The notes under the pieces were generated by a model. That model was not told the DNA's origin. It worked only from the letters and a program-made list of their open reading frames with translations, and searched no databases. From Aquila chrysaetos chrysaetos (taxonomy: Eukaryota; Chordata; Aves; Accipitriformes; Accipitridae), in contig NW_024470386.1 in NCBI RefSeq assembly GCF_900496995.4, forward strand, positions 124,001-188,000: 64,000 bases of DNA. Direction: 5' to 3'. Position numbers and translations under genes: made by a program. This document shows positions 1 to 10,181 of the stretch, piece after piece. The first letter of the stretch is position 1. Every line of letters starts with the position of its first letter.

Positions 1-615
1 CACATTCCCAGGGCAGACCTATTCCTCCTCCACCCACAGACATCAACGGCTTCCCATTTCGAGGTTCGCACATGGTTGGAAGGATGTGCTAAAACCCTCA
101 ACCACCGCCTTGCTTCTTGCCGAGTTCCCTCCACCCTCTTTGGCATCCCTAGGCACTGCCAGTCACCGCCTAATCACTAACTGAGAAGTTAAGAAGCTCT
201 TCAGGCTTTCCATCTCATTGTCAGGGGATGACCACGTTTCTCCAGTCACCATTCATGCATGCTAAAAACCCCAGTTGAGGAAGCACATCTTGTGGAGGGG
301 AGAACCTCCCCGAGGCCCCTTTGTGCTTCTTGAGGTCCAAGCACTTGTGCAAGGCTCCAGGAGGAGTGAATTTGGTGCCCGCCTTTGCATTGCAGATGGG
401 TGGTCTGCAGCGGGCAGGGAACGGGCCAGGACTGCGACCAGGAATGCCGTGGGAGGGGAGGTCCGTCGCTCAGGGAGACAAGGATGAAGGGTGGGCATTG
501 AGGGTTGTGGTGTTGCTCTTCCCAAGTCACCATTACGCGTGAGGAAGCTCTGCTTCCCTGGCGATGGCCAAACATCTGCCTGCCGTTGGGAAGCCCCAGG
601 GAGCCCCCTTCGGGA
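1..615. other. No gene recognised
   Basis: Mixed-composition intergenic DNA. Short open frames exist on both strands but none resembles a known protein or has convincing splice borders. Confidence 0.5.
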
Positions 616-621
616 GTCTCT

Positions 622-661
<40 letters not shown>

Positions 662-689
662 CTTGGTGGTTCGAGCCCACCCAGGGACG
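616..689 (+). tRNA. tRNA-Asn (anticodon GTT)
   Basis: This 74-base gene folds as a standard cloverleaf. The acceptor stem pairs GTCTCTG with CAGGGAC (one T.G wobble), the anticodon stem pairs TTCGG with CCGAA around the loop CTGTTAA, and the anticodon GTT lies at 650-652. The T arm is GGTGG-TTCGAGC-CCACC, so the internal B box is intact, as is the A box. It would insert asparagine at AAC/AAU codons. It matches the vertebrate tRNA-Asn consensus I recall except for C in place of G in the variable loop (position 662). No run of four T is seen just downstream, so Pol III termination is weakly supported and a recent tRNA pseudogene cannot be excluded. No intron and no encoded CCA. Confidence 0.93.
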
Positions 690-730
690 GCTCTCCCCTC
701 TCGCCTGCCTATGCCACAGCCTCCTAACAT

Positions 731-768
731 TTAAGGTCCCTTCCAACCCAAGGCGTCCTATGGCTCTA
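731..768 (+). repeat. CR1 LINE 3' tail remnant
   Basis: A short stretch beginning with TTTAAGGTCCCTTCCAACCC resembles the very end of the CR1 3' UTR, which normally reads AGGTCCCTTCCAACCCAA and then ATTCTATG repeats. It lies about 40 bp downstream of the tRNA gene. Only the last few tens of bases remain. Confidence 0.65.
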
Positions 769-1129
769 GAAAAAAAACACAGGCGATTCAGTCCCCTCAC
801 CAAAGCCAGAGGAGGGAAAGAAAACTGATAGCAGCAGTCCCTTATTCTGATTTGCCTGCCCAGCTTGGGGAGCAGGGCTTAGCTCCCACCTGGGCTCAGC
901 CCAGCACATAATTTGCCTTAGTTCTACTTTCACTAAAGACACTAACAGTAGCATGCTCTAAAAACATTTCTTCTTATTCTTCTTGATGGTCATAAAACTC
1001 ATTTCTTTACTCTTAGTAAACTTAATTGCTTTAATGTTCTGCCTTTCACCTGACTTGATCCCCCTCCACTGCTGCTTGTTCTTCTCCAGACTCCTGCCTT
1101 CAGGCACAAGGGCCTGGGACACCCCACCA

Positions 1130-1610
1130 GTATCAGTCCCCTGCCTAAGGAAAAGTCTTCTCCTCTGGAGCCCAAGGCTCCGCCACTTGCTCTCCTCACC
1201 CCCCCGGCATCTGGGACCCCACCATTTCATGGTCACTACAGCCAAGGATGACACCGAGTATCACATCCCTGACCACATCTTCCGTGTTTGCCAGTACTGG
1301 GGCCAGGTGAAGCACCCAGGGCCCTTGCTGGCCCACCTAGGAGCTGTCTGAAGAAGTTGTCCCGAGATCCTCCAGACTGTTTGCACCCTGTTGGACCTGG
1401 TCCATGGATGCCAGGGCAATTAGTCCCCAGCAGGAACTGGCTCATTGACCTGCAGTCTTCATTGGGCTGCTGACAGAAGACTTCTCCTGCTTCCTCACCC
1501 TCATGGAGAGGTTCAGAACTGCCAGCACGATGTCACCCTTCCTGCTTCCTCTAATCCTCAGTGACAGAAGCTAACCCATCCTGGAAGAGCTCCACACATC
1601 CGAGCTGCCC
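1130..1610 (-). repeat. Degraded CR1 LINE fragment (ORF2 5' part)
   Basis: Read on the plus strand the block contains CACCATTTCATGGTCACT and downstream landmarks that, from memory, occur in the antisense of the CR1 endonuclease-linker region. CR1 is the dominant LINE of birds. The copy is diverged, has no long reading frame and lacks both ends. The stretch 770-1130 just before it holds nothing I recognise. Confidence 0.5.
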
Positions 1611-1619
1611 CTTCACACA

Positions 1620-4236
1620 GGGCCAGCCCCATGCTCACCTTCCCTGGCACTCTCTTCTGCAGAGCCTCTATCCCTCTTTTGCAGCACCCCAGGTGAGCAA
1701 GCTGTCCCACCACATCTAATTTCATCCAAAACCTTCACAGTGCTGTGAGGCTCCAGCTCCTCCTGCCTGTGCACGTTTGGGCTGCAGCATCCCAGCCGTG
1801 GCACCGGGGCTGGGCACAGACTCCTTGCAGGCAGATACGGTAACAGGGACCCAGGACCCCACGCTGCTTCACACGCTAGAGTGTTTGACAGAAGTTCGTG
1901 CAACAAGGAACTGAGCTGCCCACAGACTGCCCTGCTGTCTCCAAGGCCAGAGAAACACGGCTGGGGAATGACACCGTGTCCAGAGAGGCGTTTGGTGACT
2001 CTGCAGAAATGCTGCAGGGCTGTGGGGCTTGTAGGACAAACTCCAGCAAGGAGAGGGTGCTGCAGAGAAAGTCTTTGGAGGTGGACACCTTTTGGTCCAT
2101 CCCCACTGTGACTGTGGACATTGCCATCATCACCTTCCTTCCGCACGCCATCAGGCATGGGAGGAGAGGTTCAGAGAGAGGAGAACGGTCCCGGGTGGAG
2201 AACACAAGCACAGGGCTGGGCACCCTGCTGTGGCCTGCCTCCTTGTCCTGCGGCACCACCAAGGGATGGACCTTGCATCTGTGGCGTGGTGTTGCTGTTC
2301 AGGCGATGGCAGACAGGCACCGGACCCCTTTGGCAGGCCCTTGGGTGCCTGCCCCACACCAGCTCCACCAGGGCACGGCTCCCCTGGAGGTCCTGTGCTG
2401 TGTTTGCCTGCTGAGTGCAGTTGTATTTGGCACTCTAGGCACCTGGCGTGGCACTGGAGGCTTTTTTCTTGATGCCATTAAGTAAATGAAAATAAATAAG
2501 GTGTCTTCAGCACAGGGATGTGGACGTGTCTTAGCTTTGCCGTGACTGGTACTCTAGTCAATGCAGTGGAGAGAGAGACACCGGGGTCTCCTTCTGGTGC
2601 GCCCCTGTGCTTGGTCAGCCCAAGAGCTCCATGTGCTCCAGAGATATATGTGACAAGGTGCATTGAGGTGCCCTGAACGTGCAGGTCCAGTGTCACGCAG
2701 GATGGCCAAGGATATCCCCATTCCCCCTCTGGACCTCAGCTGAGGCTCGGGAAGGCTGTGGGTATTCTCAGAGATTTTCCACCAGAGCTTGCAAACACTT
2801 GCATACGTCTTGGACGAACCCTGGCCCCTCAGTCATCAGCAAGTGTCTGTGGGTGAGCAACCGAGTGCCCACAGAACAAAGACCAGGGAATCAGAGCAGG
2901 GGCTCACCTGCAGGCAATGCTTTTGTCCCCCCCGGAATTGAAGCAAGAGGAATCCCAGCTCCTCTGGCTGTGTGGGCTGCATGGGGGGAGCTGAATCCTG
3001 CTTCTTCCAGCTGGGGATGACATGCCTGCATTGCCTCAGCCGAACAACAGCTCTGCAAAGGGGAAGCCAACCCCTCCCTGCCCGCCTGTCCTTTTTGTTA
3101 CGGGACAGGAACGGCGGTGTCCGGAGGGGAACATCGACGCCTCTCGCAGACAACCATGCTCTGTTAGAACAATTTCTGCCGCAGGAATCAGTCCCTCTCT
3201 GCTGTTGAGAGAGGGACCATTAGTGATTACTTTTGAGGACTCCAAAGCACGCTCCCCAGGGATGACCCTGCTGCCTTTCAGGCTCTGTCAGCCCTGGAGC
3301 CCCAGGGACACGTGGAGGGAGCGCAGAGGGGTCAGAGAAAGGGCTGCCTTGGGCTGGCCCTCTGCTGCTGGGCTCCTGGGACGGGGGGAGCTCGTGGCAA
3401 AGGAGCAGCGCTGCACAAAGACAGCTCTGCCCAGGAGCAGCTCCTCTGCAAAGCGCAGCACTGCCTGCAGGCAGTGAGAGGAGAGGCGAGGAGCAAGAGA
3501 GAGGTTACAGGCAGTGTGGAGTGGGAGGATGCCGAGAGCTCACTGGGGAAGAATCATCATCACAGCTCATAACCCAGTAAGTCTCTGGCTGCAGGGCAAT
3601 GTACCGGAGTTTCCTGGAGGGGTCTCCTAGAGCTGGCACATCCCAGAGCAGATAGGATCTGCCAGGATGGCTCTCAGGGTTTCTTTCGCGTGGAGAAGGA
3701 TGTGCAGCAGAGCAGGGCTTCCCTGCTGCACCCTCTGAGGGACAGGGCATCATCACAGGTCCCTTTTCCCGGGGTTGTCTGCAGGGGTGTGAAGCCGGGC
3801 GTGCACCCAGGGGTGCCCAGGGCTGTCCTTCAGAGCAGGGTCCCTGCACCCCAGGGCTCTGTGTGCCGGGGCTCTGCTCCCCACGGCACTCTGGGGAGAA
3901 GCTGTGGGTGGAAGGAGCAACCCCCGGCAGGGCAGGGTCCTTCTGCTGTTGGGAGGGTGCTGCGTGGGCCAGGGCTGCTCGGAGCTCCACATCACCCCAG
4001 GACATCTCTGAGGGCAGTTTTGAAGAGGAATGCCAAGGTGGTGGTTAAATGAAAGGAAAGGAGTCTGTGCTTTGTGTTTTCTCCTCTTGGTTGTCTGGGC
4101 GGGCAGTGGGGGAATAGGAATTTATTTCTCTATTCTGGAGAAGGCACTGAGACCCCAGCTCTCATTCGGACTTGTCCGAGTTGCTCCTCAGACCATGGAC
4201 ACACAGAGATGCCCCTGGGCAGTGTCCTGCTGCCAG
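1620..4236. other. No gene recognised
   Basis: Moderately GC-rich DNA. A plus-strand open frame of 195 codons ends at 2,485 and is followed by AATAAA-like A/T-rich sequence near 2,490, but its translation resembles no family I know and no splice context supports it. Confidence 0.4.
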
Positions 4237-4360
4237 GAGGCATCTGCAGGGCAGAGTTGAGCACGCACTGGGTGGGATGGGGTCTGTGAGCGAGGACATG
4301 GCAGAGACGTGGGGACCGAGAAGCAGATGCCAGCAGGGACTGCTCCAGGCAGCAGAGACA
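4237..4360 (+). repeat. 124-bp direct repeat, copy 1
   Basis: This block and the one at 5,029-5,152 are the same length and almost identical, differing at about one base (ACATGG against ACACGG in the middle). Spacing is 792 bp. Both lie upstream of the olfactory receptor exon. More diverged similarity continues outside (TTTCTCCTTGTGTCCCC near 4,560 against TTCCTCCTTGTGTCTCC near 5,520), suggesting an older local tandem duplication of receptor upstream DNA. Confidence 0.85.
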
Positions 4361-5028
4361 TGGGTAGGGAATGAGAGGACATTGCTAACAGAATAGTCTT
4401 GTAGGGCAATGGGAGCACCTCCCTGACAGCTTTTTCATGTCAGTGTTTTCAGATGATGAGTCAGCTCCTTGTCAGCCAAACCTCCAGCAGAGTAGTCTCT
4501 CCTGGGCGTCACTATGTCCCTTCCTGGCATTGCCTCCCCTTGCAAAAGCACTGTGGTATTTCTCCTTGTGTCCCCAATTGCCCATGCTGCTGCTGTTCTG
4601 GTTTTGAGACTCTCTGGGGCTGGGGGTTTCAGCTGCAGCTCAGACACTCACCCTCTGCATCCTGCCATGCAGATTTCTCCATGGCAGGAAGATGTCCAAT
4701 CCCCCTTCTAACCAGCGGGGCTCTGGGCAATGCAGTGCATGGGGTGGGAAGAAGCTGAGTCTCCCTTCAGGACACCCCACCTCTAGGACATCCGAATGGA
4801 AGCACACAGCTCTTCATCAAGGTCTTTCTCATATCTGGGAGCCCAACAGAGAAGACGGGGAGTAAGTGGGCTGCTGCATGTGGGCAACTTGAATGAGGCC
4901 AAGCTGTCCCTGGCTGAGATCAGGCCTGGTGGACAGACGGGTTGTCCTCACTCTGCACGAAGGGACAGTCCTTTGGCCTCCCAGGACCCTCAAGATTTCA
5001 CTTGGAGTGCAGTACAAATGCCAGGCTT

Positions 5029-5152
5029 GAGGCATCTGCAGGGCAGAGTTGAGCACGCACTGGGTGGGATGGGGTCTGTGAGCGAGGACACGGCAGAGAC
5101 GTGGGGACCGAGAAGCAGATGCCAGCAGGGACTGCTCCAGGCAGCAGAGACA
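5029..5152 (+). repeat. 124-bp direct repeat, copy 2
   Basis: Second copy of the block at 4,237-4,360, in the same orientation, about 600 bp before the receptor's 3' splice site. Confidence 0.85.
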
Positions 5153-5724
5153 CGAAGAGGGAGGGAGAGTCAACTACTCGCAGAAACGCCGTGGGAGGTG
5201 GGTGATTCAAGCACCTGCCTGTCATCCCCTGCGGTGCAGACACCTTCTCCTGAGGAATCCTCTGGACTCCTCTCCCACTCAGCAGAGCCTCTGCTCCCAA
5301 GGCTGTGGGGCCCAGGACATGAGACACCTCCTTGGCAGCTGGACCTCCAGAAGGAGAGGTGCATGCGTCTTCCAACGTGCTACACAACAACGTGGCTAAA
5401 AGCACCTGCCCGGGAGTGCCACTGTCTGTGAGGTGGTGAGTACAGGGAGGTAAGGAGAAGGCTTCGCTGCATGCCTGTCTGTCCTTGTCACTTTGCTTCA
5501 TCTGGTGGGAGTACTGCGATATTCCTCCTTGTGTCTCCACGTGTACGTGGTGCCCTTGGTCTCTGGGCTTTGGGTGGGGGTGCAGGTCAGCTTCTTTTCT
5601 GACAGTGACCCTGTAGGACCTGCCTGGAGATGTCTTCAATGGGAACTAGGTGCTGATGCTCCATTTTTGTCAGAAGATTTTAGGGTTTTTTCCTTGAAAA
5701 ATCTCTCAAAACTTCTGACTGTCT

Positions 5725-5739
5725 TTTCCTTCTTAAACA
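5725..5739 (+). other. 3' splice site before the olfactory receptor exon
   Basis: A pyrimidine-rich run ending TTCCTTCTTAAACAG sits about 25 bp before the receptor ATG. Olfactory receptor coding exons are typically preceded by a 5'-UTR intron, so this acceptor fits and supports placing the start at 5,764. Confidence 0.6.
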
Positions 5740-5763
5740 GACCCCGATGCCTAGAGGCAGCAA

Positions 5764-6676
5764 ATGCCCAACAGCAGCTCCATCACCCAGTTCCTCCTCC
5801 TGGAGTTTGCAGACACGCGGGAGCTGCAGCTCTTGCACTTCTGGCTCTTCCTGGGCAGTCTACCTGGCTGCCCTCCTGGGCAACGGCCTCATCATCATCG
5901 CTGTAGCCTGCGACCAGCACCTCCACACCCCCATGTACTTCTTCCTCCTCAACCTCTCCCTCCTCGACCTGGGCTCCATCTCCACCACTGTCCCCAAATC
6001 CATGGCCAACTCCCTCTGGGACACCAGGGCATATTCCTATGCAGGATGCACTGCTCAGGTCTTTTTCTTTCTCTTCTTGATGTCAGTGGAGTATTTTCTT
6101 CTCACCCTCGTGGCCTATGACCGCTACGTTGCCATCTGCAAACCCCTGCACTACGGGACCCTCCCGGGCAGCAGAGCTTGTGCCAACATGGCAGCAGCTG
6201 CCTGGGGCAGTGGTTTCCTCTATGCCGTGCTGCACACTGCCAATACATTTTCACTGCCACTCTGCCAAGGCAATGCCGTGAACCAGTTCTTCTGTGAAAT
6301 CCCTCAGATCCTCAAGCTCTGCTGCTCCAACTCATACCTCAGGGAATTTGAGGTTCTTGTATTTAGTGCTATTTTAGCTTTTGGGTGTTTTGTTTTCATT
6401 GTGCTGTCCTATGCGCAGATCTTCAGGGCTGTGCTGAGGATCCCCTCCGAGCAGGGACGCCACAAAGCCTTTTCCACGTGCCTGCCTCACCTGGCCGTGG
6501 TCTCCCTTTATGTCAGTACTGCCACATTTGCCTGCCTGAAGCCCCCCTCCATCTCCTCCCATTCCCTCAATCTGGTGGTAGCTGTTCTGTACTCGGTGGT
6601 GCCTCCCGCAGTGAACCCCCTCATCTACAGCTTGAGGAACCAAGATCTCAAGGATGCCATTAGGAAAGTGTTTTAA
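5764..6676 (+). pseudogene. OR14-like olfactory receptor with one frameshift
   Basis: A single-exon seven-transmembrane odorant receptor, which would couple to Golf in olfactory neuron cilia. The N-terminus reads MPNSSSITQFLLLEFAD in one frame, and from about 5,860 the rest continues in the next frame (YLAALLGNGLIIIAVACD). One extra base near 5,858-5,862 accounts for this, since relatives read GIYLAALLGN there. After it all hallmarks are present: HTPMYFFLLNLSLLDLGSIS (TM2), MAYDRYVAIC-type LVAYDRYVAICKPLHYG (end of TM3), the cysteine-rich extracellular loop 2, RIPSEQGRHKAFSTC before TM6, and PPAVNPLIYSLRNQDLKDA (TM7). The stop is TAA at 6,674. Length is normal, about 305 residues. It belongs to the bird-expanded OR14-like (gamma-c) type. 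It is either a very young pseudogene or carries a sequencing error. An upstream ATG at 5,747 opens the second frame but would replace the normal N-terminus. Confidence 0.92.
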
Positions 6677-8160
6677 TGGACATTTTTCGGTAGTTACAAA
6701 CTTCTCTCTACACAAATGGGTCCCATGGTATCCTATTGCAGGCACGTGCTTTGTTCGTTTATCATGGTCATTATTATTATTATCTGTAGAACATAAATGT
6801 TTGGATTGACTTTACTGCTAAGGATGAATGTACCTTCTCTGTGTCACCTGACTCTCAGATGACAAACCTTTCAAAGACTGCATCACAGCTGCATCTCCCA
6901 TAGCTTCCTCGTGATAAAATGGCATCTCCCCAGCGCGCTGCCTGAAGACTGCGCTCTTCATCCAAAGCTGGCGACAAGAACAGGCATGAGCAAATGCTCC
7001 CCAAAGGGGCCTGTCGCTCCATGGATTCAGGAGCAAAAAAGTCATTGTCTTGCTGGTGCCTTTCAGAGACTGCAGCTTGGATTTGGGACTTACCCACTGG
7101 TGTCTAGTGACAGTGGAGATGGTGAGCAGTCACGGAGCCACTGAGGTACATGGCCTGGGCTGTCGCACGTGACACGTGCATGATGTCCTTCAGGAAGAGA
7201 GTCTGGAGCTGCCTGGAGACCCCAGGGGTCAACATGGACAGCGTGTGCCTCGGACGGGCAGTGACTGGAGCCCCACACAGTGAGAGATGGCCCACAGTGG
7301 ACTCACTCAAAGGAAAGTGCTAAACGCAGGCATCCAAAGGAAAAGAAGCACTCTACAATCCCCGAGGAGGAAATGGGGAGCCAGCAGGCACAAGGAAGAG
7401 AGGCTGGAGAGTCATTCATGTCACCTTCAGGCACAACTGAACATCTGCTCTCCTTGGAAATGTACCATATTCCCTTCAAGCACCTTCCATCTCCACAGAG
7501 CCCCAGAGCGGGGCTTCGCAGCAGTGATGCGCACCCAGCTCTGAGGGCCAGTGGGGAGCACAAGGAGAGCCCAGAATGTTCAGGAGAAGGTGACATGGGA
7601 TCTGACCTGGGCTAGAGTTTGCATCGCAAAACATGACAATGTTCAGCTCATTCAAAACTGTTGCCAGACCGTGGATAACCTGAAGCACGCTCACAGTGCA
7701 GAGCCAGACGTTCTTGGTCTGGTGCTTGGTTCCTGGTGCTCCAGCAGGCCTGGGAAATGGCTGCAGAAGGACTGGTGCCTCCCACTCCCCATGCCTTTAT
7801 GCCATCGTCCCTCCTGAAGAGTGACATCGAAACGGGGGCTGGCAGCCTGTGTCGGGGCTGGCACTGACGGAAGCATGACCCAGCAGCCCCGTGAGTTTGC
7901 TGCTGTCCCTCACTCGGTCCCTGGGCCTAGCACATGTCCTTGAGACAGCCTCCCCCACCCCGTCTGCTGGCTCTTACCCTCAAAAGTCAGCCCCAGTCCT
8001 GACCAGTCCAGGGGAGGGCTGATCTTTCAAATGTGACCAGCTCCATCTGTACTGGGGGAGCATCCAGCCCTTCCCAGGCTCACCCATTCCCAGGCCCTGG
8101 AGCAGGGGGGGTCTTCAGACTCTTGGGCACCACGGTCTGTTGTGCAGACCATGCCAGGGG
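6677..8160. other. No gene recognised
   Basis: Downstream flank of the receptor. A small ATT microsatellite lies near 6,771-6,782. Nothing else is recognisable; open frames here are short and unlike known proteins. Confidence 0.45.
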
Positions 8161-8164
8161 GATG

Positions 8165-8300
8165 CTTCCCCACCCCTGAACGCACCCTGCACCGTGTGGT
8201 GTCTGCACAGGTTGGCTGTGGGGCAGCGGGGCTCTGCTGGTGCAGGGGTGAGGATGTGAACCTGAGCCACAAGGTTCCTGGGAGCTCCCACACTACCAGG
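8165..8300 (+). repeat. Unnamed dispersed repeat, solitary copy
   Basis: The sequence CCCCACCCCTGAACGCACCC and the following 100 bases recur at 26,046-26,113 plus 26,608-26,680 in the left arm and in mirror image in the right arm, where an LTR has been inserted into it. Shared landmarks include CTGGTGCAGGG and GAGCCAC followed by GAAGCTCCCAC or GGAGCTCCCAC. I cannot assign it to a named family. Confidence 0.6.
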
Positions 8301-8530
8301 ACATCCCAAAAAAGACTTGTAAGAAGGGCTTCTCTAGGTATGTCAGCCAGCAAAGGAAGGTCAAAGGAAGGGTAACCGCCTCGTGAACACAACTGGCAGA
8401 CTGGTAACAGCAGACGAGGAGAAGGCTGAGGTACTCAACAACTGTTATGCTTCCTTCTTCACCGGCAATCTCTCTTCCCGCACCTCTTGAGTGGATGGGC
8501 CTCAAGGCAGGGACTGAGGGAGCAAAGTCC
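8300..8530 (+). repeat. CR1 LINE ORF2 fragment
   Basis: One frame gives DEEKAEVLNNCYASFFTGN followed by LSSRTS, matching the CR1 ORF2 segment upstream of the reverse transcriptase core, usually KAEVLNNFFASVFTGN. It is truncated at both ends and carries in-frame stops. Confidence 0.8.
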
Positions 8531-8539
8531 CTCCCGCTG

Positions 8540-8905
8540 TGTCCTGGGTTCAGCTGGGATAGAGTTAATTTTCACAGGAGCCTGGGAGGGGGCACAGCCA
8601 GGGCAGCTGACCTGAACTAGCCAAGGAGCTATTCCATACCATGTGCAGTCATGCTCACTATACAAATGGGGAGCGGGCTGGGGGGAGCTCTCTGCTCTCG
8701 GTGTGGGAAGCGGCAGAGTGTCAGGTTCCAGGTGGTGAGCCGTTGCACTGTGCATCACTCGTTTTGCATATTCTTTTATTAGTACCATTGTTGTTGTTGT
8801 AACTTCTCTTTTTGAGTTGTCCCAGTAAACTGTCCTTAGCGCAACCCAAAATGTTCCATTTCTTTTTCTTTTCTCCCTTCTGATTCTCCTCCCCATCCCA
8901 CCGGA
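8540..8905 (+). mobile_element. ERVL-like LTR fragment (fossil)
   Basis: Starts with CTGGGTTCAGCTGGGATAGA, contains a GGGGGCACAGCCAGG...AGCTATTCCATACCAT segment and ends in a pyrimidine-rich region with a CCCATCCCACCGG motif. These are landmarks of a common avian ERVL-type LTR; the better copy in this window is at 33,063-33,660. It is shortened compared with that copy. No internal retroviral sequence adjoins it, so it looks like an old solo LTR. Confidence 0.65.
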
Positions 8906-10144
8906 GGGAAAGAGGTCCTCTTTCTCCAAGTTCTGGAACTAGGTATAAAAGGAAACACTGGGTCTTTGTAGGTTTCTTCCCAAAGCCTTCACCTCTGTGC
9001 TAACGAGGTAGCTCTGGACGAGTCAGTAATTTCCGTCTGCTGTGACAGCCTCTGGGTGCTTGATGGAAACTCAAGACTGGCACTGGAGATAAAGCTGCCA
9101 GGCTAAAGATGCTGCTGTCTTTCAAAATGACCTCTCTGTGTGGGTGACAGGAGGGACTGGACTCCAGCACAGAAAAGGTTTCTCGGCGCTGCTGCTGCTG
9201 GAACGAGCGGTGTGCCAAGGCATCCCTTGGACTCCCAGCCCATTGCCTCCTGCTCTCCCTGCCAACGCAGTGCCTGCTGCGTGCTGGCAGAGCAGAGGTT
9301 CCCCAGGGACCCCAAGGGGACAGCCTGGGCTTGGTCCCAGAGCTGGGGGGAGCTGCTGGCCTGGGGTGGCGAGGAGCTCTCTGCTGCTGGGGATTTGATG
9401 CCCTCCCTCCTTCCAGGCCTTGGGAAGGCGGCCGTGGGAAGCCTGGCACACGCTGCCTCCACTGCCTGGCTGATGGCACCGGCCGTGGCCAGATCAGCCC
9501 AGCTGCTGAAAGGGCTGGGAGTCCGGCCCCAGCAGCCCAGAGGAGGTGTGGCAGGGCACAGGGGCACAGCTCTTCCCTCCCCACAGGGGAACGTCTCCCC
9601 TGGCTCACGGGCAAGGATGTGCAAGCCAGGAGCGTGCCGGAGGTGGCCACTTCAGAACACCGGCATGAATGACGACTCGGCAGCTTGGCCGAGCGTTTGT
9701 TCAGGCCCTGGAATGTCTCAGGAGGGGAAGGTTGGCCTACAGTTTCCCTCCTCCTCCCCTCTGGGTTTTGTGGTCCAGCAGCGCTGCTAGGGCTTTGGTG
9801 CAAGGACACCGCGGGTCAGTGCGTGCTGTACTGCCATGGGCTACTGGGAAGTGGGGGTGCCGGGCAGCTCTCCAGGCAATCCCGATTTCTCCAGGGTCTG
9901 CCATTTCCCCTTCACCCTCTGCATCCCTAAAGAAAAATACTTGCACAGGGGGCGAGCAAACGTGCTTCTTTGGGGGGAAAGCCCAAACAAGAGGTAAAAT
10001 TGTTGTAAAACAAGACTGGGGCCAGGGTGTGCCGAGAGATGAGCTGTCCTGTGGGCAGCAGTAGAGGCCAGGAATGATGCTGTCTGCTCAGCATGCTCAT
10101 GTCCTGTGTGAAGGACACCATGGGACTGGGCTGGTTGTTTCAGC
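8906..10144. other. No gene recognised; TATA-like box at about 8,942
   Basis: GGTATAAAAGG lies at about 8,941-8,951, a good TATA-box match, about 40 bp past the LTR fragment. Downstream a plus-strand open frame (to 9,790) has a moderately protein-like composition but starts with GTG, resembles nothing known and overlaps an equally long minus-strand frame, so I do not call a gene. Confidence 0.35.
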
Positions 10145-10150
10145 TTTATT
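10145..10150 (-). terminator. Polyadenylation signal AATAAA of the MROH7-like gene
   Basis: The minus strand reads AATAAA 32 bp past the stop codon (10,182-10,184) of the last MROH7-like exon. Position and orientation fit a very short 3' UTR. Confidence 0.6.
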
Positions 10151-10181
10151 CCCATGCAGCCATTTTCCCCAGGAGAGACCT

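Noticed and set aside
1898-2485. Plus-strand frame of 195 codons followed by an AATAAA-like sequence
   Set aside because: No similarity recognised, no splice support, and an overlapping second frame of similar openness; kept only as a note.
9140-9790. Plus-strand frame of 216 codons, overlapped by a 269-codon minus-strand frame
   Set aside because: GC-rich DNA open on both strands, non-ATG start and no recognised domain.
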